From Pseudoxanthomonas mexicana (GTDB lineage: Bacteria > Pseudomonadota > Gammaproteobacteria > Xanthomonadales > Xanthomonadaceae), in assembly GCF_001556105.1 (NCBI RefSeq), contig NZ_LSIF01000025.1, positions 62,001 through 126,000 of the forward strand: a stretch of 64,000 nt of DNA, in the 5' to 3' direction. Positions 1 through 7,229 of the stretch are shown in pieces. A program made the translations under genes and the position numbers. Under the pieces are notes generated by a model that made no database searches, had not been told where the DNA came from, and saw only the letters and a program-made list of their open reading frames with translations. Each line of letters starts with the position of its first letter. Positions within the stretch are counted from its first letter, which is position 1.

Positions 1-473
1 TCAGAGAAGACGCGGTATAGGTTGTGATGGCCACAATAACGACAGAACTGCTCGAGCCTGACATTGTGCACAGGGCAGAACCAAAGTGCACGGTGCTGAA
101 AGACCGCTAGGTGTTGCCCCTGCCGCATGCACTCCGGGCACCAGTGTATCTCTTGGCGCATCCATTTATGTGGTACGTCTTTCAAGTCCTGTCGAGCTTT
201 GACCACGGCATGTTCAAGCAACGAATGCACTCCACTTTCGACCTGGATGTCCAACTGTGCTAGCCGGACCAGGACTGAAGGCAGATAGGTGCTCGAAGTT
301 ACCCATGGCTCCCCGAAATCTCTTGCTAGTCGCTCGACGAATTGAGCAATGTCGTAGGCACGGCACAGATTGAATCGCGCGATCGCTGCGTACGCCCCGA
401 ACAGGGAAGTGTTGTCCCAATGTTCGGGAAGATGAGGGACAAATCCCGCTGGCCGGGACAATTCAGAAGACAT
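1..473 (-). CDS. tniQ: TniQ/TnsD-family transposition targeting protein, N-terminal 157 residues (runs off window)
   Basis: The reading frame stays open from an ATG at 473 to the window edge, so the C-terminus is missing. The protein begins MSSELSRPAGFVPHLPEHWD and contains the cysteine/histidine cluster of the TniQ family: WCPECMRQG, then WFCPVHN, then FCRYCGHH, around residues 110-150. TniQ proteins join target-site recognition to the AAA+ regulator TnsC in Tn7-like elements. The start overlaps the tnsC stop by 11 bases, so translation is probably coupled. The target this protein recognises cannot be told from the visible half. Confidence 0.85.
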   Translation of the reverse strand, partial: MSSELSRPAGFVPHLPEHWDNTSLFGAYAAIARFNLCRAYDIAQFVERLARDFGEPWVTSSTYLPSVLVRLAQLDIQVESGVHSLLEHAVVKARQDLKDVPHKWMRQEIHWCPECMRQGQHLAVFQHRALWFCPVHNVRLEQFCRYCGHHNLYRVFS

Positions 474-1383
474 GCACGCTCTGGAGCAATTCGGAAGTTA
501 TCTTCATATCCGCACTGTCTGCGCCACGAACGTGAATGAAGAACGATGCCAAGAACCCAGCCACGCTGGACATGGCCACCACCGTGCCCACGCCAGGCAA
601 GCGCTGCTGTTTGAGCTCGCGCCAGAACAGCGTGCTGTTACCGCCAAGCCGTCCCCCGCCCTCATAAAACTTGGGTAGCAGCAACTGCAGGTAGCTCAGG
701 CCCGAACCGGCAGGAAACTCGGAACCGGCATCGATGGCCGCGAGCAGCGGCTCCAGTTCGGCAGCGTTCTGTATGCCCTTGAATTCATTTAAAGTGGCCA
801 TAAAACGCTTTTCGAGATCCGAGCGTGCCGCCTTTAGTTGCTGCCGCTTCTCCTTCAGTTCGACCTGCCCGAACAGGACAACCGTGACCTTCACGCGGTC
901 CCGGACTAAGCGATTGATGACCGACTTGAGCCAGGCGAACTCATTACAGCTCAGTTCTTGGGCCTCGTCGAAAATCAGGAACAGGTGCCGGGCTTCCCCC
1001 GACAAGGCCAGGAGCGCGCGATGCACCTGGGTACGCTTACCGGCCAGGTCCCTAGCAATCTTCGGCGCGTAGTCGATCTGGTTGAGGATCTCCGAGAGCA
1101 ATCGACCTTCAGCCGGATTGGTGTCTTCGACCACCTCAAAAATCAGCACGCCGCAGCCGGGCTTCTTTCGCTTCATCTCCACCAATAGCAGTTCGGCACA
1201 GGAACTCTTGCCCGCTAGCGGCTGGGCAAAGATGGCGGTGGAACCCCTCCCCTTGCGACCAAGCGCCCAGACACGTGCGAGGACGTCCTTGGCTGCGAGC
1301 GTGGGCAACACGGCCCGCTCGATAATCAGCGGATGCTCATCCCATACTTGATCACGCAAGCGGAGTATTTCTTCAATATCCAT
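463..1383 (-). CDS. tnsC: TnsC/TniB-like AAA+ transposition regulator
   Basis: A 306-residue ATPase expected to bridge the transposase and the target selector. A Walker A-type loop, AQPLAGKS, lies at about residues 53-60, with Ala in place of the usual first Gly. A Walker B segment, LFLIFDEAQ, follows. I chose the ATG at 1383 (MDIEEIL) over one 21 bases upstream because it overlaps the tnsB stop by 11 bases (ATGGATATTGA), like the junction into tniQ. Family assignment rests on the AAA+ motifs and the tnsA-B-C-tniQ order. TniB of Tn402-like elements is the nearest alternative name. Confidence 0.88.
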   Translation of the reverse strand: MDIEEILRLRDQVWDEHPLIIERAVLPTLAAKDVLARVWALGRKGRGSTAIFAQPLAGKSSCAELLLVEMKRKKPGCGVLIFEVVEDTNPAEGRLLSEILNQIDYAPKIARDLAGKRTQVHRALLALSGEARHLFLIFDEAQELSCNEFAWLKSVINRLVRDRVKVTVVLFGQVELKEKRQQLKAARSDLEKRFMATLNEFKGIQNAAELEPLLAAIDAGSEFPAGSGLSYLQLLLPKFYEGGGRLGGNSTLFWRELKQQRLPGVGTVVAMSSVAGFLASFFIHVRGADSADMKITSELLQSVHVF

Positions 1384-3358
1384 TGCGATCTCCGTTGAAA
1401 GCACCTATGTCATCCCACTGCATGTAGGGGGAACTTGTTGATTCGCTGGCCCGATCCAGGAGATCGTTCACTGCTTCTTCGGCTTCTTCCACCTGAGTGG
1501 CGGTGGTGGGAGCGTCGTCGGACACATCACGGCGGGCGTTGTGATCACCCGTATGTCGCGCCGCTGTCTTGTCCGGCTTGGATTTGCCCTTGACCTTGGC
1601 GTATTCATCCGCAACCTTCTTCATGAACGCGGCCACGACATCGTCGTTTCTGTCATTCTCTATGTAGCCCTCACGAAGGAGCTGATTGATCTGGCGCCGC
1701 AGATCGATCGAGTGATCACTCCAGCGCCATCGGCCACCGGCTTGGAAGGTACCTAAGGGGCGCTGGCGACAGAATGCATCAATGAATCGGACGTTATTAC
1801 GCGTCACGTGCAGTTCCAGGTTGACCTGCTCATCCAACAGCGTCCAATCCTTCGCCATGGCCGGATTCGTGTACTCAACCTCCAAGAAGGAGAAGTAAGG
1901 ACGACGCCCGGTGGCCTTGTTGCCCCGAATAGGCACTTTGAGAATCGACTTGGACAGATCCGCCTCGCCTTCGCCTAGCGGCGGCAGGAAAGGAAAGAGG
2001 TACTGATCACGGTCGGGCCCGCAGATGAGCGCGTGCATGCGCTGTGCGGGACTGGCCGCCAGATTGGCTTTGCCCTGATTCGCGTTGAACTTGTGTACCA
2101 GCTTCGCTACGAAGCCTACGATGTCGCGTTCTGACAGGACACACGCGCGGGCGGCCTCTTCCGCCTTTTGCCGCTTGGGATCCTGGGGGCCGGCACCGGT
2201 GGTCTGGGGAAGCCGTTTAAAGCCGGCGCGCTCTAGTTCGTTGAAGACGCGCTCCACCAACTGGCGCCTTGCCGGTGTCTTCACCGGTCCAAAGTTAACT
2301 GCGCATCCGCTCACCGACATCACGCGGGAGACCAGCTGATCAGCCAGATGGATGAGCGCGTTGTCCAACAGAAGGCAATTGAACCCACACCAGCCGAAGC
2401 GCTCGTCCAGCTCGGCCAAGGGCCTTGTTGCGAGCTGATTGTCCTTGCGATGTGCCCAGTCCGGCTCGCCGACCATGCCCGCGTGCAGCACGTCCATCGC
2501 ATCGCCGGCATTGGCCGCCTCGCGGAAGATCACCTTGAAGGCCATGATCCACCCCTTATGGCGATCGACTAGTAGCAAGAGCGTCATCCGGCCAGCATCC
2601 AGGAACCGAAAGCCCTCGGGCGTCTCGATCCTGACGGTGCCGATGCAGCCCATGGCATGTTCGTCCATCTCGACGATATCCATGGGCATGCAGGCCACCA
2701 GACGCGAGACATGGCCGTTGCCGGATTTGGCCTTGGTCGCCGCCTTGTCGCCATATTGGGTGGCGACGATCGCGTCGTAGTGCTCGCTCAGGAAGGTTTC
2801 GGTGAACGCCCGTATGGCCCCTGCCCCGCGCCGACGGGAGGTGAACGGCCAGGACTGCTTGTCAGTATCCTTGGTCTCGCATAGGCGTAGGAACTCCATA
2901 TGGACCGACTTGTGCCTAACGCCCGCCTCTCCTCCCGGCTTCCGTTTGGCATTAAGTAGCAGATACGACTCCAGTGCTGCGGCAACGTCGCTGTGCTGGC
3001 GTAGGAACAGCGCAAGCGCCCCGGCCAGTCCTTTGCTTTGATGCTTCGGCAGAGGCTTCCGCCGCTGCCGCGGCTGGATCTCCAAATAAGGAAGCAGCCC
3101 TACCCAACCGATCGGGGAGCCTCGCCCATCAAGTGCGACACATTTGTCGTAGGCGCGATAGAACACCTCCTTCCAGATCGACAGGTCTTGCAGCAAGGGC
3201 GTGATCCGTGCGCCGCCCACGTAATCAGTGATGGCCTTTTTAAGGGAGTGGAACCGCTTCTTCTGTGCCGCGTCTAGGCCTTCCAGTGAAGGCACGGCCC
3301 AATTGGCGAGCACCAAACGCTCCGGAGGGGTCGCCTTCAGCGTCAGGCGCTTACCCAT
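1373..3358 (-). CDS. tnsB: TnsB/TniA-like DDE transposase
   Basis: A 661-residue transposase of the retroviral integrase superfamily that would bind the element ends and do the strand transfer. The catalytic triad is visible: Asp in VEMDEHAM (about residue 232), Asp in LLLDNALIH (about 332) and Glu in RRQLVERVFN (about 369). The C-terminal third is basic and low in motif content, as expected for a TnsC-contacting tail. The start at 3358 (MGKRLTLK) is preferred over an in-frame ATG 12 bases upstream because it gives an 8-base ATGGGTAA overlap with the tnsA stop. The length fits the TnsB/TniA family. Confidence 0.92.
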   Translation of the reverse strand: MGKRLTLKATPPERLVLANWAVPSLEGLDAAQKKRFHSLKKAITDYVGGARITPLLQDLSIWKEVFYRAYDKCVALDGRGSPIGWVGLLPYLEIQPRQRRKPLPKHQSKGLAGALALFLRQHSDVAAALESYLLLNAKRKPGGEAGVRHKSVHMEFLRLCETKDTDKQSWPFTSRRRGAGAIRAFTETFLSEHYDAIVATQYGDKAATKAKSGNGHVSRLVACMPMDIVEMDEHAMGCIGTVRIETPEGFRFLDAGRMTLLLLVDRHKGWIMAFKVIFREAANAGDAMDVLHAGMVGEPDWAHRKDNQLATRPLAELDERFGWCGFNCLLLDNALIHLADQLVSRVMSVSGCAVNFGPVKTPARRQLVERVFNELERAGFKRLPQTTGAGPQDPKRQKAEEAARACVLSERDIVGFVAKLVHKFNANQGKANLAASPAQRMHALICGPDRDQYLFPFLPPLGEGEADLSKSILKVPIRGNKATGRRPYFSFLEVEYTNPAMAKDWTLLDEQVNLELHVTRNNVRFIDAFCRQRPLGTFQAGGRWRWSDHSIDLRRQINQLLREGYIENDRNDDVVAAFMKKVADEYAKVKGKSKPDKTAARHTGDHNARRDVSDDAPTTATQVEEAEEAVNDLLDRASESTSSPYMQWDDIGAFNGDRNGY

Positions 3359-3986
3359 GGCGGCGTGCACGCAGCGTAGTGCCAGGACCCCACAGGTGGG
3401 TATCCACGTCGCTTCCGATTTCGCGTGAGCGCAGCAGCGTGGCCACCGCGCCGGTGACCAGGGCGGTGCTTTCCGAGGTTAGCTGCTGGCACAGATCCCG
3501 AACGGCAAGCTCGCCATGTTCTTCCAGCAGATGCCGACAGCGAATGATCAGCGGGTCCAAGGAGTGCGATCGGCATCGGTTGATCGTAGGCACGATGGCC
3601 CGCCAGCTTTGGACACGCATTTTGGCTGCATTGAGCACCGCCAAGCTGATCAATCGCCGGCCGGCCACCGAGGCCTTCTCGGCCTCAGGGGCCAGTTCGA
3701 CGTCGAGTTCGGTACCCTCCAGCGTCGTAACAGTGGCGAAGTGCCGCCGCCCCGGCTGCGAACGCGCTTGCCCATGGCGCAAGGGGGAATAGTCGACGGA
3801 GGCCACGTCCGGCGAGCCTTCTAGATAGAAGAAGGCTTCCAGCTCGATGTCCGAACTCAGCGTCAGCGGGAGCGCCTGTGTGTCCTGCGGGGGTCTGACG
3901 AACCACAGGTTGTGGCCGCTGGCTCCTCTGGCACGCACGGAGGCCAAGTACTGGTTGCGCTTCTTCTGAGCCGGTGTCTTACCCAT
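3351..3986 (-). CDS. tnsA: TnsA-like endonuclease subunit with degenerate active site
   Basis: A 211-residue protein in the position of tnsA, directly before tnsB. An N-terminal helix and strand, IELEAFFYLEGSPDVASVDY, matches the region carrying the first catalytic Glu of TnsA. The later tPDf and vEvK-like positions, which supply the catalytic Asp and Lys in Tn7 TnsA, are replaced by FATVTTLEGTELDVELA, so no clear Asp or Lys remains. It may therefore act structurally, giving copy-in rather than cut-and-paste movement; this is inference. The start overlaps a short upstream leader ORF by 8 bases. Confidence 0.7.
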   Translation of the reverse strand: MGKTPAQKKRNQYLASVRARGASGHNLWFVRPPQDTQALPLTLSSDIELEAFFYLEGSPDVASVDYSPLRHGQARSQPGRRHFATVTTLEGTELDVELAPEAEKASVAGRRLISLAVLNAAKMRVQSWRAIVPTINRCRSHSLDPLIIRCRHLLEEHGELAVRDLCQQLTSESTALVTGAVATLLRSREIGSDVDTHLWGPGTTLRARRHG

Positions 3987-4071
3987 CGGCTTGCCTACGC
4001 AGACCGGCGAGAGGCAACCGAGTACGACCTTGACCCGCGTGGCGGGAAGGGGTGTATATTGGATCTGGCAT
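3979..4071 (-). CDS. 30-codon leader ORF coupled to tnsA
   Basis: A short frame, MPDPIYTPSRHAGQGRTRLP and ten more residues, starts at ATG 4071. It ends with TAA at 3979-3981 inside the first codons of tnsA, giving an 8-base ATGGGTAA overlap identical to the tnsA/tnsB junction. A perfect AGGAGG Shine-Dalgarno (4080-4085) sits 8 bases before the ATG, far better than anything before tnsA. The SD lies in the apical loop of a 6-base-pair hairpin (4075-4093). The likely role is to deliver ribosomes to tnsA by coupling. The peptide itself shows no recognisable motif. Confidence 0.6.
   Translation of the reverse strand: MPDPIYTPSRHAGQGRTRLPLAGLRRQADG
4030..4060 (+). promoter_or_regulatory. Candidate rightward promoter opposite the tnsA leader
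   Basis: TTGACC (4030-4035) and TATATT (4055-4060) are separated by 19 bases, longer than the 17-base optimum. The predicted start near 4067 would give a transcript running to the terminator at 4098-4130. There is no rightward gene between the two. Confidence 0.4.
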
Positions 4072-4131
4072 TAACAGGTCCTCCTACGACCTGGCCCAGA
4101 GCTCGCCATTCGCAGTGGCGGGCTCTTTTTG
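4067..4131 (+). ncRNA. Candidate short antisense RNA to the transposase leader
   Basis: If the promoter at 4030-4060 works, an RNA of about 65 nt would end at the terminator. It would be fully complementary to the Shine-Dalgarno (4080-4085) and ATG (4069-4071) of the leader ORF that feeds tnsA. It would fold into a 6-base-pair hairpin with a CTCCTAC loop (4075-4093), followed by the terminator stem. This resembles in layout the antisense control of IS10 transposase. There is no expression evidence here. An attenuated leader for the gene at 4240 is the alternative. Confidence 0.35.
4098..4130 (+). terminator. Rho-independent terminator
   Basis: An 11-base-pair stem (4098-4108 with 4116-4126, one T-G wobble) with a 7-base loop is followed by a T run at 4126-4130. 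It points rightward although no rightward gene lies upstream in the window. Confidence 0.75.
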
Positions 4132-4153
4132 TTAGAAAATTGTTATCTCTAGC

Positions 4154-4238
4154 GGCTAAGTGAAACTTAGCCTAATCCATTGCAAGGCCCGCGGTAGTAA
4201 CCTCCGAGCTTGGTTTCAATTTGAATCCTGGCCTTGCA
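4154..4238. repeat. Inverted repeats before the orphan gene
   Basis: A perfect 8-base-pair hairpin, GGCTAAGT-GAA-ACTTAGCC, occupies 4154-4172. A second perfect inverted repeat pairs TGCAAGGCC (4181-4189) with GGCCTTGCA (4230-4238), ending right at the start of the gene at 4240. These may be a structured leader or protein-binding sites. No function can be assigned. Confidence 0.5.
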
Positions 4239-4239
4239 G

Positions 4240-5349
4240 ATGGACTCAGACTTTGTTACCGCATTCCGACGCGCCGGCGCCATGACGTGGACGCGCTACT
4301 TGATGAAATCGCTGGATTGCAGCGTTCGATGGTTGAACCGAACGCTGCTGCTGCCCCCGTCCGATCCGTCCGGGGTGCTGTCTGACCGGCTGGCCCCGCG
4401 CCTTTTCGAAGAGATCCACACGCAAGGCAAGAATCCAGACGGGAAGTACTGGGAAGAGCTCAACGACAGCGGCGATAAGTTCAATCTTTTCAGGCGTGCT
4501 TGTGAGCGCGTGCCGAAATCCGAGGAATGGCTCCTGCGCGACCTCATGCTCTACATGAAGTCAGAGCCACCGTCGATTCTCGATTCGCGCACCAAGCTGC
4601 TCGCGTACATCAATCAACGTGATCTTGTCTTCGTTCCGCCACACATCTTGTATTCGCTGCAACAGCAAGTCCCCCTGCTCTATCAAGAGCTTGAGCGAGA
4701 GTGCATAGGCGGGCTGGAAAAAGCCGCCACACCCTCCACGCTCCTTTTCTTGTTCGCTTACCTCCATGAGCTCACCTGGCGAAGAGCGCCGCTGCAGAAC
4801 AACTGGACAAAGGCGCTTGCCGAGAAGGCGGTGGGCGAGTTCGCGGGGTCGTTCTCCAAAAGAGAATTTGCCGATCCGGATATGCTTTCGGAACGCCTTC
4901 GCTCCCCGCTCCTCGACACAGTGTCTCAACTTGCGACGTGGGGAGATCGATGTGCGCCCTCCCTAACGCCGGCTGTGCTCGAGGAGATTCCGCTCTTGCC
5001 CTTCCTGATGGAAAAGAGCCAGCACCTGCGCGACGCATGTGCATGCCTCGATGCGGTTAGCTTTGGTTCTGCCCGCTGTCTAGGACGGCCCCTGCCTGAG
5101 TGCTACCGCGAGGGTGCGCATGAGGGCTTCTATCCTACCTATGCAAACGTAGATGCAGCTCTGAAAGTCTTGGTAGGCAGCATGCTTAGCGTGCACCGCC
5201 ATATCGCCCGCGAGTACGAAGACTCTCTGCTGATCAGCCCCGCCGCCGGTCGTGAGATGACGCGGGCCGCCCCAGGCCGAGGACGCGCCGAGCGCGTCAG
5301 CTCGGGTAGGCGCCTGGCTAGCCGATCGTCTCGTGCAAGGCTTCCCTGA
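4240..5349 (+). CDS. Hypothetical protein, orphan gene inside the transposon end
   Basis: A protein of 369 residues that I do not recognise. It is soluble in appearance, rich in Leu, Glu and Arg, with predicted helical stretches and no signal peptide or membrane segment. The last 30 residues or so turn abruptly Arg/Ala/Ser-rich (GRGRAERVSSGRRLASRSS), which may mean that the true C-terminus has been replaced near the element end. It lies between tnsA and the repeats at 5366-5511, so it is probably transposon cargo. ATG 4240 is used although an in-frame TTG at 4234 exists; neither has a good Shine-Dalgarno. Confidence 0.6.
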   Translation: MDSDFVTAFRRAGAMTWTRYLMKSLDCSVRWLNRTLLLPPSDPSGVLSDRLAPRLFEEIHTQGKNPDGKYWEELNDSGDKFNLFRRACERVPKSEEWLLRDLMLYMKSEPPSILDSRTKLLAYINQRDLVFVPPHILYSLQQQVPLLYQELERECIGGLEKAATPSTLLFLFAYLHELTWRRAPLQNNWTKALAEKAVGEFAGSFSKREFADPDMLSERLRSPLLDTVSQLATWGDRCAPSLTPAVLEEIPLLPFLMEKSQHLRDACACLDAVSFGSARCLGRPLPECYREGAHEGFYPTYANVDAALKVLVGSMLSVHRHIAREYEDSLLISPAAGREMTRAAPGRGRAERVSSGRRLASRSSRARLP

Positions 5350-5365
5350 GAATTCAGGGGCTCGG

Positions 5366-5511
5366 AAAAGTCACAGCTTTGCTGTTCCAGCCGGAATAGT
5401 CACAGGTTTGCCGGTGACGTTGTTACAGTGATTTTAGGCCCAGACCCGATCCTCAAGAATGGATAAATGGCTGTTCTGTAAGGAGTGAAAGCATAACAAT
5501 ACAGTCACAGT
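5366..5511. repeat. Spaced GTCACAG repeats, probable TnsB-binding sites at the transposon right end
   Basis: Read leftward, three copies share the core AAAnCTGTGACT: at about 5366-5386, 5394-5413 and 5500-5516. The first two agree over GCAAAnCTGTGACTnTTCCG. A weaker GTTACAG lies at 5422-5428. Tn7-like ends carry several spaced transposase sites in one orientation, and the element terminus usually begins TGT. A terminus at TGTGACTG (reading left from 5509) is therefore possible but not proven. The region 5350-5781 holds no gene that I can support apart from the following terminator. Confidence 0.6.
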
Positions 5512-5608
5512 TTTACCGAGTCCGGTTGTTCGGGAAACCTGCCCCGACACCGAGCGACTTTGAGGCAAGGATATGCGCCTGATCGACCCCACCGAACGCA
5601 CAGAACTG

Positions 5609-5636
5609 ACCGGCCCTTGGGCCGGTTTCGGTTTTC
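5609..5636 (+). terminator. Hairpin terminator
   Basis: A perfect 8-base-pair stem, ACCGGCCC-TT-GGGCCGGT (5609-5626), is followed by TTTCGGTTTT. It may end transcription of the gene at 4240 or of host DNA next to the transposon. Confidence 0.6.
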
Positions 5637-5781
5637 AGCAAGGCCATTTGTGTTTGCAGGGGGTGGATATGCCTTCGGAGCGGAGCCCGCGCGTGAGCAT
5701 CATTCGCGACAGCCTGCCGGCATCTAGGCCGCATGTGAGGCGTGAAGCGTCACCGTAGGGGCTACGCCCCCTACACCGCAA

Positions 5782-6066
5782 TCACTTGCACGCATCCCAA
5801 ACGGCCTGATCCCATTCGACGATCTTGCCCTCATCCACCGCAACGATCCGGTTAGCCATGCGTACGGTCGATAGCCAGTGCGCGATGACAAGTACGGTCT
5901 AGGCTTGGCAAATGGCGCGCATGTTCTGCATGACTGCGTGCTCGGCCTCGTAGTCTAAGGCGCTGGTGGCTTCGTCAAAGATCAGGATGCGGGATTGGTT
6001 ACCAAGACCCGAGCAATCGCAATGCGTTGTCGTTGCCCCGCCCAGCGCTTCGGCCTCTTTCAAAGG
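5782..6066 (-). pseudogene. ABC transporter ATP-binding domain remnant (type I secretion HlyB-like)
   Basis: Leftward reading recovers the end of an ABC ATPase: [16 protein letters not shown], then after a one-base frameshift [18 protein letters not shown], then VLVIAHWLSTVRMANRIVAV and EGKIVEW. An in-frame TAG replaces the usual Gly-Arg after ICQ, and the switch His-Arg-Leu-Ser reads His-Trp-Leu-Ser. Sequence before the signature motif is eroded. The fragment matches the C-terminus of HlyB/RaxB-like exporters. It lies between the transposon end and the Roadblock operon and has no partner genes. Confidence 0.8.
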
Positions 6067-6160
6067 AATGCCTCACTTCGACTGGTTTCGTTCTGGTAAT
6101 CCAGCCCGCTCGGCGCCGACGCGTGAAGTGACCGGGATGGTCGCGAAATGCTGGTTACGT

Positions 6161-6184
6161 TAAAATATGTGACGCATAGCGTCA
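6161..6184 (+). promoter_or_regulatory. Possible operator before the Roadblock operon
   Basis: A perfect palindrome, TGACGC-ATA-GCGTCA (6170-6184), directly follows an A/T-rich box, TAAAAT (6161-6166), that could be a -10 element. A second hairpin (GTAGC...GCTAC) lies near 6210-6230. The stretch 6067-6292 otherwise contains no gene. Confidence 0.35.
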
Positions 6185-6292
6185 TTTGTAGTCTCGCCAC
6201 ATCACTGTTGTAGCGCGTCAGCGTGCTACCCACCTGTTCCCGTTCATTTGGCACGGTTCCTGCTGAAACAGGCTCCGTCAGGAGAGTTCGCC

Positions 6293-6733
6293 TTGCATAC
6301 CGCCACCGTAGAGAAGGTTCTCAGCGTCATGGGTGACAGAAGCCGCGAAATCCCGCAGATCGACAAGGCGCTGCTGCTGCAGGAGTTCAAACGTGCGAAA
6401 GATCGCACGCCTGGTATTTCGATGCTGCTGCTGACCACCGCTGACGGCCGTGCTTTGGCCGAACTCGACGAGCGCGGTGGCGATCCGCGCCGGCTGGCTG
6501 CGATGACCAACTCTTTCCTCACCCTGGGTGAAACCGTGGCCAAAGAACTGGGACTGGCATCGGCCGACTACGCCACGATCGCGACTCGCCAGGGGAACAT
6601 GGTGTTGATCCGCATGGAGCACACCATGCCTATGACGCTCGCTGCGCTAGGCACCTTCGAAACCAATGTTGCCGTGCTGCTGTTTGCTGCGCGCGAATGC
6701 GCCACTCGCCTCTCGGCCCTGCTGCCGAAATAA
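6293..6733 (+). CDS. Roadblock/LC7 domain protein
   Basis: A protein of about 146 residues with the Roadblock/LC7 alpha-beta fold: an amphipathic helix (FKRAKDRTPGISM), the strand LLLTTADGRALAEL, a long helix (LAAMTNSFLTLGETVAKELG), then strands ATIATRQGNMVLIRME and LAALGTFETNVAVLL. Such proteins dimerise and regulate small Ras-like GTPases. I chose TTG 6293 because GGAGAG lies 6 bases upstream. An in-frame TTG at 6248 would add 15 residues without a ribosome site. It begins the operon that ends in a small GTPase. Confidence 0.75.
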   Translation: MHTATVEKVLSVMGDRSREIPQIDKALLLQEFKRAKDRTPGISMLLLTTADGRALAELDERGGDPRRLAAMTNSFLTLGETVAKELGLASADYATIATRQGNMVLIRMEHTMPMTLAALGTFETNVAVLLFAARECATRLSALLPK

Positions 6734-6799
6734 TCCGTTTCATTCACACGATCCGGGCATGCCGGACGTTCAGTCACCACACCCAAGGAAAGAAAGAAG

Positions 6800-7159
6800 A
6801 TGTCGAAGTTGAATCTTGAAAGTTTGAGTCAGGTCGCCGGCTTTGTGGGCGTCGCGCTCGTGGACAGCGACAGTGGTATGGCGATGGCAACGCTTGGTGG
6901 TGGCAGCCTCGACCTGGAAGTCGCTGCGGCCGGCAACAGCGACGTGGTACGTACCAAACGTCGCGTGGCACAACAACTGGCGCTTCAGGACTCCATCGAG
7001 GACATCCTGATCTCGCTCAGCACGCAATACCACATCATCCGCCCGCTGGAGAGCAATCCCGTCCTGTTCCTTTACGTCGTGCTGGATCGTGCACGCGCGA
7101 ACCTGGCGATGGCGCGCCACGAATTGAAGAGCTTCGAGAAGACGCTGGATTTCAGCTGA
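6800..7159 (+). CDS. Roadblock/LC7-like protein, second copy
   Basis: 119 residues with the same short alpha-beta plan as the gene before it: VGVALVDSDSGMAMATLGG, a helix around RTKRRVAQQLALQDSIEDIL, then HIIRPLE, VLFLYVVLDR and a final helix. A purine-rich GGAAAG site lies shortly before the ATG. It is 66 bases downstream of the first Roadblock gene on the same strand. Sequence identity between the two copies is low, so they may form a heterodimer. Regulation of the GTPase encoded two genes later is inferred from context. Confidence 0.7.
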   Translation: MSKLNLESLSQVAGFVGVALVDSDSGMAMATLGGGSLDLEVAAAGNSDVVRTKRRVAQQLALQDSIEDILISLSTQYHIIRPLESNPVLFLYVVLDRARANLAMARHELKSFEKTLDFS

Positions 7160-7229
7160 TTCGTTCCAGGTCATCGGCCGCCACCGCGGTCAATGGCATT
7201 CGCCCTGGTCTTCCGACGCTTCTTCCCCA

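Noticed and set aside
4200..4240. tRNA-like segment GGTTTCAATTTGAATCCTGG
   Set aside because: No cloverleaf could be built around it. The neighbouring arms instead form simple inverted repeats.
5505..5514. GTTTT after TGTGACTG as the target duplication of the transposon
   Set aside because: The left end is outside the window, and the bases before TGT also match the inner repeats, so the exact border cannot be fixed.
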